Assembly (NCBI GenBank): GCA_905182015.1
Contig: CAJIZT010000001.1
Coordinates: 1 to 64,000, forward strand
Reading direction: 5' to 3'
Source of the DNA: an alpha proteobacterium MED-G09
Lineage (GTDB): Bacteria; Pseudomonadota; Alphaproteobacteria; MED-G09
Length of the DNA stretch: 64,000 nucleotides
The notes below the pieces were generated by a model that saw nothing but the letters and a program-made list of their open reading frames with translations, did not search any database and was not told the origin of the DNA. Position numbers and translations under genes: made by a program. Positions within the stretch are counted from its first letter, which is position 1; every line of letters starts with the position of its first letter. Shown here piece after piece: positions 1 to 8,623 of this stretch.

Positions 1-730
1 AATCATCTTGAAGAGAAAGATTAAAACCTAAATCGATTGTTATACCATTTAGATCTTCTCCTGTCCTTTGCTCATGTGTTGCCGAATGTACGCTTTCCCC
101 TAATGAATTTTCTGCAAAATTAAAAGCAGCAGCTGACACTACTCCATCAGTTTTATTGGCGTCTGTATTAACATTAATTCCAAAATCCATAGAACCTTTC
201 CATGACATTTTAGTTGATAAGTCTTTAATGACATACTCGGTATTATCCAAAATGAGTTTCTTAGTTTCTTCATTTAATTGACCTACTTCTTTTCCGTAAA
301 TATCAATAGTATAATTATTATTTTCAAATGAACCGGAACGATCTATATCATCAATAACTTCATCAATTTTTAAAGTATGGTTTTTTTCTATACCATTTGA
401 TTTATATTTAAATGTAACAGCTGTTATAAATTGAGTAGTTTCAAAAGGATCGCTATCTTCGGCATCATAAATATATGATAGATCTCTGCCAATAAATGAA
501 GCATCTTCTTGAAGTTTTAGTGAATCTTTATCTGCTGAAAATCGTTTATATACTTCCTCAGGGCCGTAACCATAAGTTTCCTCATCCTGCAATATTACTG
601 TAAACTCTACAGTACCTTCATCAATCTCTAAGAATGTTAAATCAAGAAGTGTCTGACCGTATTGATGTTCATGAATTTTTATTATTGAGGTAGAAGAATC
701 TTGAGAAACTATTATAGGATCTTTGCTCAT
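1..730 (-). CDS. Unrecognised acidic protein, N-terminal 243 residues (runs off the left edge)
   Basis: The reverse strand is open from an ATG at 730 to the window edge without a stop, giving at least 243 residues beginning MSKDPIIVSQDSSTSIIKIH. A clear ribosome site (AAGGGGAA on the coding strand) lies just upstream of the ATG. The product is rich in Asp, Glu, Ser, Thr and Asn, has almost no Cys, no N-terminal signal peptide and no membrane segment. That composition resembles the beta-rich acidic proteins exported by type I secretion through a C-terminal signal, but the C-terminus is not in the window, so this is only a guess. I recognise no domain. It lies downstream of the acyl-CoA dehydrogenase gene on the same strand, separated by a repeat-bearing gap, and is probably a separate unit. 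Confidence 0.75.
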   Translation of the reverse strand, partial: MSKDPIIVSQDSSTSIIKIHEHQYGQTLLDLTFLEIDEGTVEFTVILQDEETYGYGPEEVYKRFSADKDSLKLQEDASFIGRDLSYIYDAEDSDPFETTQFITAVTFKYKSNGIEKNHTLKIDEVIDDIDRSGSFENNNYTIDIYGKEVGQLNEETKKLILDNTEYVIKDLSTKMSWKGSMDFGINVNTDANKTDGVVSAAAFNFAENSLGESVHSATHEQRTGEDLNGITIDLGFNLSLQDD

Positions 731-865
731 TAATTTCCCCTTTTTTATTATGATTAGTAGTAATTATTGAACTTAAATCTTGCTGTAGTTTTCTTTTTAA
801 TCTCACCCAGCCAGAAATCTATTGGCAATGATCTAAAGCAAGCACATAATCTTCCAGAATGAGAA

Positions 866-913
866 TCTAAAACCTAAAACCTAAAACCTAAAACCTAAAA
901 CCTAAAACCTAAA
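866..913. repeat. Tandem heptamer array, CCTAAAA units
   Basis: Five perfect, contiguous CCTAAAA units occupy 873-907. A degenerate unit (TCTAAAA) precedes them and a truncated one (CCTAAA) follows. The array lies in the 213-base gap between two minus-strand genes, at 730 and 944. It forms no hairpin and contains no evident reading frame. It is a simple-sequence repeat whose copy number could vary by slippage; any function is unknown. The rest of the 731-943 gap holds only AT-rich sequence and the ribosome site of the gene ending at 730. Confidence 0.95.
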
Positions 914-943
914 CAATTAGATATTGCTTAAGACTAGATAGAA

Positions 944-2176
944 CTATTTTAAAGCAGATTCTAATTCTTCTTTGTACTTCTTAAACTCAATTCTTGCGAT
1001 GGTTCTACTATGAACCTCATCAGGGCCATCAACTAACCTTAAAACTCTTGCAGCTGCATATGTTTTACCAAGACCAAAATCAGTAGTTACGCCGCCGCCG
1101 CCGTGTGCCTGAATAGCATCGTCAACGATACTACAAAGCATTTTTGGTGCTAAAACTTTAATCATAGCAATTTCTGCACGAGCAACTTTATTTCCCACAG
1201 TATCCATCATATATGCTGCTTTCATGGTAAGTAACCTTGAGCTTTCTATTTCAATTCTAGCTTTTGCAACTCTTTCTTCCCAAACAGAATGTTCAGCAAT
1301 TTTTTTACCAAAAGTCTCTCTTGTTAGTAATCTTTTTGCCATTTTAGCAAGAGTTCTTTCAGCTACACCAATTGCACGCATACAATGATGGATTCTACCA
1401 GGGCCAAGACGTCCTTGACTAATTTCAAAACCACGCCCTTCACCAAGGAAAAGATTTTCTTTTGGAACTCTGACATTCTCTAAAAGAACCTCGGAATGAC
1501 CATGAGGCGCATCATCAAAACCAAAAACAGGTAAGTGACGCACTATTGTAATTCCAGGAGTATCCAGTGGAACTAAAATTTGACTTTGCTGTTGATGTCT
1601 TGGAGCTTCTGGATTGGTTTTGCCCATCAGTATTGCGATTTTACATCTAGGATCCATAACACCGGATGACCACCACTTTCTTCCGTTGATCACGTATTCA
1701 TCGCCATCTTTTTCTATTGTTGTTGAGATATTCGTAGCATCTGAAGAAGCTACATCTGGTTCAGTCATAAGATATGCAGAGCGCATTTCTCCAGCAAGAA
1801 GTGGCTTTAACCATTTTTCTTTTTGTTCTTCATTACCGTATTTATCAATAACTTCCATGTTCCCGGTATCTGGAGCTGAGCAATTAAATACTTCACCAGC
1901 AAATCCAACTCTGCCAAAAATTTCACATAATGGAGCGTATTCAACATTTGTTAATCCAGCGCCTTTGTCAGATTCAGGTAAAAATAAATTCCATAAACCT
2001 TCGGCTCTTGCTTTTTCTTTTAGATCTTCAAGTATTTGAGGAATTTGCCATCTATTATTTCCAAAAGCAGCCATTTGTTCTTCATAGACTTTTTCATTTG
2101 GATAAACGTGATCATCCATAAATTTTTCGACACGAGCAATTAATTCTTTCGTCTTATCATTATGATCAAAATTCAT
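944..2176 (-). CDS. Acyl-CoA dehydrogenase, ACAD10/ACAD11-like
   Basis: This 410-residue flavoprotein should oxidise an acyl-CoA to the 2-enoyl-CoA and pass electrons to ETF. The usual ACAD order is visible: an alpha-helical N-terminal domain, the flavin/substrate segment [15 protein letters not shown] (135-149), a beta domain, and a C-terminal helical domain with RETFGKKI (286-293). RIHHCMR (261-267) and [11 protein letters not shown] (379-389) are typical of the ACAD10/ACAD11 branch rather than of classic FadE. At the place where medium-chain enzymes carry the YEGT glutamate, this protein has DGPDE. The ATG at 2176 is preceded by AAAGGGAAAG. Substrate is unknown; in the characterised animal relatives it includes 4-hydroxyacyl-CoAs, but that cannot be read from this sequence. 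Confidence 0.9.
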   Translation of the reverse strand: MNFDHNDKTKELIARVEKFMDDHVYPNEKVYEEQMAAFGNNRWQIPQILEDLKEKARAEGLWNLFLPESDKGAGLTNVEYAPLCEIFGRVGFAGEVFNCSAPDTGNMEVIDKYGNEEQKEKWLKPLLAGEMRSAYLMTEPDVASSDATNISTTIEKDGDEYVINGRKWWSSGVMDPRCKIAILMGKTNPEAPRHQQQSQILVPLDTPGITIVRHLPVFGFDDAPHGHSEVLLENVRVPKENLFLGEGRGFEISQGRLGPGRIHHCMRAIGVAERTLAKMAKRLLTRETFGKKIAEHSVWEERVAKARIEIESSRLLTMKAAYMMDTVGNKVARAEIAMIKVLAPKMLCSIVDDAIQAHGGGGVTTDFGLGKTYAAARVLRLVDGPDEVHSRTIARIEFKKYKEELESALK

Positions 2177-2250
2177 TTTCTTTCCCTTTTTGAATATTAT
2201 TTAGTTGTTGTAATTAGTTAGCTTTCATAGAGCTTAAAATCAATCTTAAA

Positions 2251-2718
2251 TCAGACTCTTTTTTTTTCAAAATAAGATTTTAATAAAATTGAAGACTCTT
2301 TTTCATTAAAACCTCCATAAAACTCTGGTTTGTGATTGCATGCACTGGAGTTATAAAATTGAACACCATTTTCAATTGCACCACCCTTAAAATCGAATGC
2401 TCCAAAGTAAAGTGTTCTAATTCTAGCAAGAGATATAGCAGAAGCACACATCGTGCACGGTTCTAATGTTGTAAAAATTTTACAATCAAATAATCTTTTG
2501 TTATTTAATTTCCTTGAAGCCTCTCTAATACAAAGAATTTCTGCATGTGCAGTCGGATCTGATAGTTCGTTAATACGATTTCCATTCGTAGTTATAATAT
2601 TATTTTTTTTATCAATAATAATTGATCCTACAGGCACCTCATCTCTTCCTTTAGCTTTTATCGCTTCCTTTAGTGCAATTTCCATGAAATGAGTTGTTTG
2701 GGCTATACTAGTTTTCAA
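2251..2718 (-). CDS. tadA: tRNA-specific adenosine deaminase TadA
   Basis: This 155-residue zinc deaminase converts adenosine 34 to inosine in the wobble position of tRNA-Arg(ACG). It has the family's PVGS segment (29-32), the HAE motif (58-60: zinc-ligand His and catalytic Glu) and PCTMC (87-91: two zinc-ligand Cys). Length is normal. It is divergent from rluB with a 46-base gap, so the two could share a promoter region. The tadA/rluB/rsmD grouping is common in alphaproteobacteria and supports TadA over a free-base deaminase such as guanine deaminase. The C-terminus ends in a basic SYFEKKRV tail. Confidence 0.92.
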   Translation of the reverse strand: MKTSIAQTTHFMEIALKEAIKAKGRDEVPVGSIIIDKKNNIITTNGNRINELSDPTAHAEILCIREASRKLNNKRLFDCKIFTTLEPCTMCASAISLARIRTLYFGAFDFKGGAIENGVQFYNSSACNHKPEFYGGFNEKESSILLKSYFEKKRV

Positions 2719-2764
2719 TTTGTTTCCTTTAGTTTTTTTTCAATAAGATAGTATAAGATTAATT

Positions 2765-3508
2765 ATGACAAATGAATCAGGAAAAGAAAATCAAAGGATT
2801 GCTAAATTTATAGCAAATTCTGGACTAGCAAGCAGAAGGGCTGCTGAACAAATGATATTGGACGGGCGTGTTGAGATTGATGACCAAACAATAGTATCTC
2901 CAGCAATAAATATTAACAGTAAGTCCATAGTTAGAGTCGATGGAAAGGAAGTATCCAAACCTAAATATCTTCGAGTATGGCTTTTTTATAAGCCAGTAGG
3001 AACTCTTGTTACAAGTAAAGATCCTAAGGATAGGAAGACAATTTATAACGTTCTTCCTAAAAATTTAAGAAATATAATTAGTGTAGGTAGGCTTGATATG
3101 AATAGCGAAGGTCTCATATTACTTACTAATAATGGTAGTTTTTCAAGATATATGGAATTACCCAAGAATGATTTTGAAAGAGAGTATAAGGTCAGGGTGC
3201 ATGGAAAGTTAAACTTAAGAAGAATTAAGACTCTTGAAAAGGGCGCTTCGATTGAGGGTATAAAGTATTTACCAATTAAAATTTCTATAGGAAAAGCCAC
3301 GGGAACTAACTCTTGGCTAACTATGAGTTTGCGTGAAGGTAAGAATAGAGAAATTAGAAAGGTATGCAGCTATATGGGTCTAGAGGTTAATCGATTGATT
3401 CGATTATCCTATGGTCCTTTTAGCCTAAGTGATTTAGAAAAAGAAGAGGTAAGGGAAGTTCCTGATAGTTTCCTGAAGAGTAATTTTAAAGACCATTTTT
3501 ACCTATAA
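2765..3508 (+). CDS. rluB: 23S rRNA pseudouridine synthase, RsuA/RluB family
   Basis: This protein isomerises a uridine to pseudouridine in rRNA. An S4 RNA-binding domain occupies about residues 9-60 (RIAKFIANSGLASRRAAEQM), followed by the catalytic domain with GRLDMNSEGLILLTN (108-122), in which Asp111 is the expected nucleophile. Position U2605 of 23S rRNA is the RluB target in E. coli; the exact target here is inferred. At 247 residues it is compact, lacking the long basic C-terminal tail of many alphaproteobacterial RluB proteins. It is followed by rsmD after 20 bases on the same strand, probably one transcript. Confidence 0.88.
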   Translation: MTNESGKENQRIAKFIANSGLASRRAAEQMILDGRVEIDDQTIVSPAININSKSIVRVDGKEVSKPKYLRVWLFYKPVGTLVTSKDPKDRKTIYNVLPKNLRNIISVGRLDMNSEGLILLTNNGSFSRYMELPKNDFEREYKVRVHGKLNLRRIKTLEKGASIEGIKYLPIKISIGKATGTNSWLTMSLREGKNREIRKVCSYMGLEVNRLIRLSYGPFSLSDLEKEEVREVPDSFLKSNFKDHFYL

Positions 3509-3528
3509 CCTATAAAAGGATTAGTTTA

Positions 3529-4104
3529 ATGAAGATTATTGGAGGAACATTCTCTGGACGGGTTATTCATTCCCCAAAAGGAAAAAATACCAGACCAACA
3601 AGCTCAAGAGTTAAGGAGTCTCTTTTTAATTTTCTTGCCCACGGTGCTGGTATTGATTTTAATGGATTGCATATCTTAGATATTTTTGCTGGCTCTGGAT
3701 CTCTTGGAATTGAGGCATTATCAAGAGGCGCAAGATTTTGTAATTTTATTGATATCGAAAGCCAAGCTATTTCAACAATTGAGAGTAATATAAGATCACT
3801 TAATTTAGAAGAAAAATCTAATGTAAGAAGATCGGATGTATCCAAAGTGGATCAGTATATTATGAAAGGTCAAAAGCCTGTTGATTTGATATTTTCAGAT
3901 CCCCCGTACAAGGACGCATTTAAAACTAAAGTTGCTATCGAGGATTTTGCAAATAGAGGATGGATTAATAATGGAGCTACCCTCATAGCCGAGTCTTCAT
4001 CTCGAGATGAGGTAGAACTTATTTCAGGATTTGAGATTACTAAGAAAAAAATCGTAGGTGATACGCAGTTGTGTATTTATGTTTCTAAAACAGTTGATGA
4101 ATAA
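3529..4104 (+). CDS. rsmD: 16S rRNA (guanine966-N2)-methyltransferase RsmD
   Basis: This 191-residue SAM-dependent enzyme methylates G966 in the small-subunit rRNA. The SAM-binding motif I is DIFAGSGSLGIEALSRGA (51-68), and the N2-guanine catalytic motif DPPY is at 124-127. The N-terminus MKIIGGTFSGR and TRPTSSRVKESLFN are typical of RsmD. It follows rluB by 20 bases, consistent with an rRNA-modification operon. A 47-base gap with its own strong ribosome site separates it from the acyl-CoA ligase gene, which may or may not be read through from this operon. Confidence 0.95.
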   Translation: MKIIGGTFSGRVIHSPKGKNTRPTSSRVKESLFNFLAHGAGIDFNGLHILDIFAGSGSLGIEALSRGARFCNFIDIESQAISTIESNIRSLNLEEKSNVRRSDVSKVDQYIMKGQKPVDLIFSDPPYKDAFKTKVAIEDFANRGWINNGATLIAESSSRDEVELISGFEITKKKIVGDTQLCIYVSKTVDE

Positions 4105-4151
4105 GAATTTCTGAATATGATATTATTTGGAATAAAAAAAAGGAGTTTCTC

Positions 4152-5783
4152 ATGAAAGGTTTAATGCAAGATTGGCCGCTACTTGTTCACACATTTATTG
4201 ATCATGCTAGCTTACATCACGGTGAGAGAGAAATTGTTACTCGAAAAGTTGAAGGTGATATACATAGAACCAATTACTCTGAAATACATTCTAGAGCACG
4301 AAAGTTTTCAAAAGCATTATTAAAGTTAGGCGTCGAAAAATCTGATATAATAGGGACGCTAGCATGGAACACCCATAGACATTTAGAGACTTGGTATGGA
4401 ATTACTGGTGTAGGTGCTATTTATCACACTCTCAACCCAAGACTCTTCCTTGAACAACTTGAGTACATTATTAATCATGCTAGCAATAAGTACATTATTG
4501 CGGATATAAGTTTTGTAAAAATTCTTGAAAATATCGAATCTAAGATACCAAGTGTTAAAGGAATTATATTCCTAACTGACAAAGATAATATGCCTGAAAC
4601 AAATTTAAAAAATACCTTTTGCTACGAAGAAATGATTGATTCAGAGGATGATAATTATAACTGGCTCAGAGTTGAGGAGGGTGATGCTTGCGGGCTTTGT
4701 TATACATCCGGAACTACAGGTAATCCAAAGGGAGTTCTTTATTCTCATAGGTCAAATGTTCTCCATACCTTAGTAGCAAACAATGCTGACGCAATGGGAA
4801 TTAAGTCTACAGATTCAGTAATGCCTGTTGTTCCGATGTTTCATGCAAATGCTTGGGGGCTTTCGTTCTCTGCACCAATGTCTGGCTGTAAAATTGTTAT
4901 GCCAGGAATGAATATGGATGGTAAGAGCATTTACCAACTTCTAACTGATGAAAAAGTAACATTCACAGCAGCAGTTCCGACGGTATGGCTTATGCTTTTG
5001 CAATATTTAGAAGCGAATAATCTTGAATTACCTTACCTGGAGCGAGTGGCTATTGGAGGTTCAGCTGTCCCAAGAGTGATGCTTGAAAAATTTGAAAAAA
5101 ATTACAATGTCTCTGTTATGCATGCCTGGGGAATGACAGAAATGTCTCCGCTGGGAACTATTGGTGCATTTAAGCACGGAATGGAAGATTTATCTTTTGA
5201 GGAGAAGGTTGATATCAAGTTAAAACAAGGACGCGCATCCTATATGGTTGAGATGAAAATAACAGATGACAGTAACAATGACCTATCCTGGAATGGAAAA
5301 GATTTTGGTCACCTAAAGGTTCGAGGACCTTTTATATCAAGTCAATATATGAAGGGTGATGGAGGAAAGATTCTTGATGAAGATGGGTACTTTGATACAG
5401 GCGATGTAGCGACTATAGATGAATTGGGTTTTATGCAAATTACCGATAGATCTAAAGATGTAATTAAGTCGGGAGGTGAATGGATTTCCTCTATTGAGCT
5501 AGAAAATATTGCTGTCGGGCATCCAGATATTGCAGAAGCAGCTGTGATTGGAGTTTTTCACCCCAAGTGGGATGAAAGACCATTGCTTATATGTATCGCA
5601 AACGAAGGTAAAACTCCAAATTCAGACGAAATCTTACTATTTCTTAGTGATAAACTTGCAAAATGGTGGATGCCGGATGATGTTGTATTTGTTGATGAGA
5701 TTCCTCATACAGCCACAGGAAAAATCCAAAAAATTACCTTAAGAGAGCAGTTTAAGGATTATGTTTTACCATCTCAAAGGTAA
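4152..5783 (+). CDS. Acyl-CoA ligase (AMP-forming), DmdB-like medium-chain type
   Basis: This 543-residue adenylate-forming ligase activates a carboxylic acid to its CoA thioester through an acyl-AMP. It has the P-loop [11 protein letters not shown] (184-194), the [10 protein letters not shown] motif (324-333), the DTGD and [11 protein letters not shown] hinge region, and the C-terminal GKIQK whose last Lys (527) should be the adenylation lysine. Stretches such as AWNTHRHLE and the [12 protein letters not shown] core resemble, from memory, the branch holding DmdB (methylmercaptopropionate-CoA ligase) and AlkK-type medium-chain ligases, so the substrate could be a fatty acid or methylmercaptopropionate. 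An AGGAG site lies just before the ATG. Its stop abuts the stop of the convergent sua5 gene with no base between. Confidence 0.9.
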   Translation: MKGLMQDWPLLVHTFIDHASLHHGEREIVTRKVEGDIHRTNYSEIHSRARKFSKALLKLGVEKSDIIGTLAWNTHRHLETWYGITGVGAIYHTLNPRLFLEQLEYIINHASNKYIIADISFVKILENIESKIPSVKGIIFLTDKDNMPETNLKNTFCYEEMIDSEDDNYNWLRVEEGDACGLCYTSGTTGNPKGVLYSHRSNVLHTLVANNADAMGIKSTDSVMPVVPMFHANAWGLSFSAPMSGCKIVMPGMNMDGKSIYQLLTDEKVTFTAAVPTVWLMLLQYLEANNLELPYLERVAIGGSAVPRVMLEKFEKNYNVSVMHAWGMTEMSPLGTIGAFKHGMEDLSFEEKVDIKLKQGRASYMVEMKITDDSNNDLSWNGKDFGHLKVRGPFISSQYMKGDGGKILDEDGYFDTGDVATIDELGFMQITDRSKDVIKSGGEWISSIELENIAVGHPDIAEAAVIGVFHPKWDERPLLICIANEGKTPNSDEILLFLSDKLAKWWMPDDVVFVDEIPHTATGKIQKITLREQFKDYVLPSQR

Positions 5784-6734
5784 TTAGTAAGTCGCTCTTT
5801 TTAGTCTATCATTGATTGCTACGCCAATCCCTATATTGGGAATTGGTGCAATAGAGATTGGTTTTCCTGTGTTTTCATATTTTTCTAAAAGAAGGAATAG
5901 GTTTGCTGCAGCTTCATCTAGATCACCCCCCTTGCTGAGGTTTGGTTCATTATAATTTGGTCCAAAACCAATAAAGGTTTCATTTTTTTGTGGTTTTAAA
6001 ATATTTATTCTCAAAGGTACCTTAGGTGCGTAGTGTTTTTTTATCATACCTGGCGATATTTTACTTTTATCAATACTCCCGTCATCAATGAATTCTATAA
6101 TCTTCTCCCCCGCTATATCCTCAATCTCTTCTTTAGTAATGCCGCCATGTCGATAAATTACTAAATTATTTTCTTTATCAAAACCTATGACCGTACTTTC
6201 GATACCAATACTTGTTTTCCCTCCATCCAGTATGAAAGATATATCATTATGACCCTCAAACTGTTTTTTGACATGCTTTGCTAATGTGGGACTTAAGAAA
6301 CCAAACTTATTTGCACTAGGAGCTGCTATTGGGCTATTTAAATTTTTAATAAGGTCTAGCGCTATTTTATTATTCGGCTGTCTTAATGCTACTGTATTTA
6401 ACCCCGGACTCACAAGTAAGCTAATTTTACACTCTTTTTTTCTTTCTAAAACTATAGTTAATGGTCCTGGCCAAAAACTATTAGTAATTTTTTCAACTTT
6501 CTTATTAAATAAGGAAATCTTCTCGGCCTCATCGCTTGATGAAACATGAACTATTAACGGGTTAAAAGAAGGCCTATTTTTGTTGGAAAAAATTTTTGCT
6601 ATGGCTTTATCATTTGTCGCATCAGCGCCTAATCCATAAACAGTTTCTGTTGGAAAGGCGATGAGATTTCCTTTGAGCATTTCTTTAGAAGCAAGACTTA
6701 TGGAATCATTATTAATTTTTTTTATTTTTACCAT
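5784..6734 (-). CDS. sua5: Threonylcarbamoyl-AMP synthase, Sua5 type
   Basis: This enzyme makes threonylcarbamoyl-AMP from threonine, bicarbonate and ATP for t6A37 modification of ANN-decoding tRNAs. The N-terminal TsaC/YrdC domain shows PTETVYGLG (28-36) and KNRP..PLIVH. The length of 316 residues and the SPGMIKKHYAPKVPL motif (about 227-241) show the extra C-terminal Sua5 domain, so this is the long form rather than short TsaC. It is convergent with the acyl-CoA ligase, with adjacent stop codons. The start MVKIKKIN at 6734 is the only suitable ATG upstream of the conserved region; its ribosome site is weak. Confidence 0.92.
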   Translation of the reverse strand: MVKIKKINNDSISLASKEMLKGNLIAFPTETVYGLGADATNDKAIAKIFSNKNRPSFNPLIVHVSSSDEAEKISLFNKKVEKITNSFWPGPLTIVLERKKECKISLLVSPGLNTVALRQPNNKIALDLIKNLNSPIAAPSANKFGFLSPTLAKHVKKQFEGHNDISFILDGGKTSIGIESTVIGFDKENNLVIYRHGGITKEEIEDIAGEKIIEFIDDGSIDKSKISPGMIKKHYAPKVPLRINILKPQKNETFIGFGPNYNEPNLSKGGDLDEAAANLFLLLEKYENTGKPISIAPIPNIGIGVAINDRLKRATY

Positions 6735-6773
6735 TATTTAAAATTTATAAAAGTCCTTCATTTAAAATAACTT

Positions 6774-6786
6774 GTGTATACTACAC
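6774..6786. promoter_or_regulatory. Inverted repeat over a -10-like element before the DmdC-like gene
   Basis: GTGTA-TAC-TACAC is a perfect inverted repeat with a 3-base centre. It contains TATACT (6777-6782), a good match to a sigma-70 -10 element on the plus strand, 48 bases before the ATG at 6830. No convincing -35 is seen at the right distance. A repeat centred on a -10 element would fit a repressor operator for the acyl-CoA dehydrogenase gene. This is inference from position only. Confidence 0.35.
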
Positions 6787-6829
6787 TCGATATCTAAAGT
6801 TAACTAATGTAGGCAGTCTAGAGGTACTT

Positions 6830-8623
6830 ATGACATTTGCATCACCAGTTAAGCAAATGATTTTTGCTTTGAAAAATATGGCGAGCTTTTCTGATATAGA
6901 AGAATCAGGTGTATGGCCGGAAATCAAAGATGATTTTATTGAATCATTACTTATTGAAGCTGCTAAGCTTGCTGATACAACTATTGCACCCTTAAATCAT
7001 AACGGTGATAAGCTTGGATCAAAACTTTTAGATAACAATGTCTTAACTCCCCCAGGTTTCAAAGATGCTTATAAAAAATTTATAGATTCATCATGGGGAA
7101 CAATTTCAGGTTTACCTGAATACGGGGGGCAAGGACTACCAAGGACTTTAGCTGTAATGATTCAGGAATTATGGAATTCGGCTAACATGAGTTTCTCTCT
7201 TTGCCCTATGTTAACTCAAGGTGCAATTGAGGCAATAAATCAGCATGGAACTGAATCTCAAAAAAAGAAATATTTACCTAAGCTTCTAACAGGCGAATGG
7301 TCAGGAACAATGAATCTTACAGAATCTCAAGCTGGCTCGGATGTGGGGGCCTTAAATTCTAGCGCAATAAAGAATGATGATGGAAGTTATGGAATTAAAG
7401 GCACTAAGATTTATATAACTTTTGGCGAACACGATATGTCCGAGAATATTATCCATTTAGTCTTAGCTAGAATTGAAGGCGCTCCAAAAGGTAATAAAGG
7501 TGTATCACTTTTTATTGTGCCAAAATTTTTAACCAATGATTCAACTAATGAAACAAAAAGAAATGATCTGAAATGTATTGGTCTAGAGAAAAAACTCGGT
7601 ATTCATGCATCACCAACATGCGTAATGTCATTTGGCGAAAAAGATAAGGCAAAAGGATATTTATTAGGACAAGAAAATAATGGTTTAGCTTGTATGTTTA
7701 CAATGATGAATAATGCGAGATTAAATGTTGGTATGCAAGGGGTTGGTATCGCCGAAAGAGCTCTGCAGCAAGCAATAATCTACGCAAGAGAGAGAAAGCA
7801 AGGAAAAGATTATAATAATAATGAATCTATAAGTGTTGCAATAATAAAACATCCAGATGTTTCTAAAATGTTATTAAGGATGAAGACTCTTACCGAGGCT
7901 GCCAGAGCCTTGTGCTACGATAATGCAATTGCAATTGATTTATCAGAATCCCACCCCAGTAAAATTGTAAGAGAGAGGTATAAGCTTAAGGCTGATCTTC
8001 TGACCCCAGTTTCTAAATCATGGTCTACTGATATTGGTGTAGAGGTCGCATCCCTGGGTATACAGGTTCATGGTGGAATGGGCTTTATAGAAGAAACAGG
8101 AGTTGCGCAGTATTTTAGAGATTCAAGAATAGCGCCTATCTATGAAGGAACAAATGGCATTCAGGCAATTGATTTAGTAATGAGAAAATTATCTTTATCT
8201 AATGGTGACGGTGTAAAAAATCTTATAATTGAATTTGAAGATGTTTTATCGTTGTGTGCAAAAGAAAAAGATAATAATTTTGCATTAATATCACAAGCTT
8301 TTTCAGAAGCTATTGAGAACCTAAAATTAGCAACTTATCAACTATCCAAACGAATTAAGGCTAATGAAAATTATTCAGTTTTGTTTCTAGCTTCTAACTA
8401 TCTTGAACTGCTCGCTATAGTTTCGGGAGCTTATTATCTTATAAGGGGTGCTATATCATCAAAAGATGATGAAAATAAAGGTTTTGCACAAAGCAAAAAA
8501 GATATGGCAGTATTTTTTTCATCACAAATTTTAACAAATACAGCGGGTTTGTCGAGGACTATTTGTTTAGAAAATTCTGAGTTAGATAGTAAGAGAATAA
8601 ATAATATATTGGGAGATTTTTAA
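6830..8623 (+). CDS. Acyl-CoA dehydrogenase, DmdC-like long form
   Basis: This 597-residue flavoprotein has the usual ACAD core extended by a C-terminal helical domain. Visible motifs are PEYGGQGLP (96-104), MNLTESQAGSDVG (161-173), RKQGKD (322-327) and the catalytic IYEGTNGIQ (437-445) with Glu439 as the expected base. Length, the N-terminal region and the YEGTNGIQ motif match the family of DmdC, the 3-methylmercaptopropionyl-CoA dehydrogenase of the DMSP demethylation pathway. That family also contains enzymes for ordinary short- and medium-chain acyl-CoAs, so the substrate is open. The stop overlaps the start of the next gene by one base (TAATG), indicating translational coupling with the MBL-fold hydrolase. 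Confidence 0.88.
   Translation: MTFASPVKQMIFALKNMASFSDIEESGVWPEIKDDFIESLLIEAAKLADTTIAPLNHNGDKLGSKLLDNNVLTPPGFKDAYKKFIDSSWGTISGLPEYGGQGLPRTLAVMIQELWNSANMSFSLCPMLTQGAIEAINQHGTESQKKKYLPKLLTGEWSGTMNLTESQAGSDVGALNSSAIKNDDGSYGIKGTKIYITFGEHDMSENIIHLVLARIEGAPKGNKGVSLFIVPKFLTNDSTNETKRNDLKCIGLEKKLGIHASPTCVMSFGEKDKAKGYLLGQENNGLACMFTMMNNARLNVGMQGVGIAERALQQAIIYARERKQGKDYNNNESISVAIIKHPDVSKMLLRMKTLTEAARALCYDNAIAIDLSESHPSKIVRERYKLKADLLTPVSKSWSTDIGVEVASLGIQVHGGMGFIEETGVAQYFRDSRIAPIYEGTNGIQAIDLVMRKLSLSNGDGVKNLIIEFEDVLSLCAKEKDNNFALISQAFSEAIENLKLATYQLSKRIKANENYSVLFLASNYLELLAIVSGAYYLIRGAISSKDDENKGFAQSKKDMAVFFSSQILTNTAGLSRTICLENSELDSKRINNILGDF

Noticed and set aside
866..913. Heptamer array as a CRISPR or true telomere
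   Set aside because: There are no spacers, and the array is internal, short and between ordinary genes.
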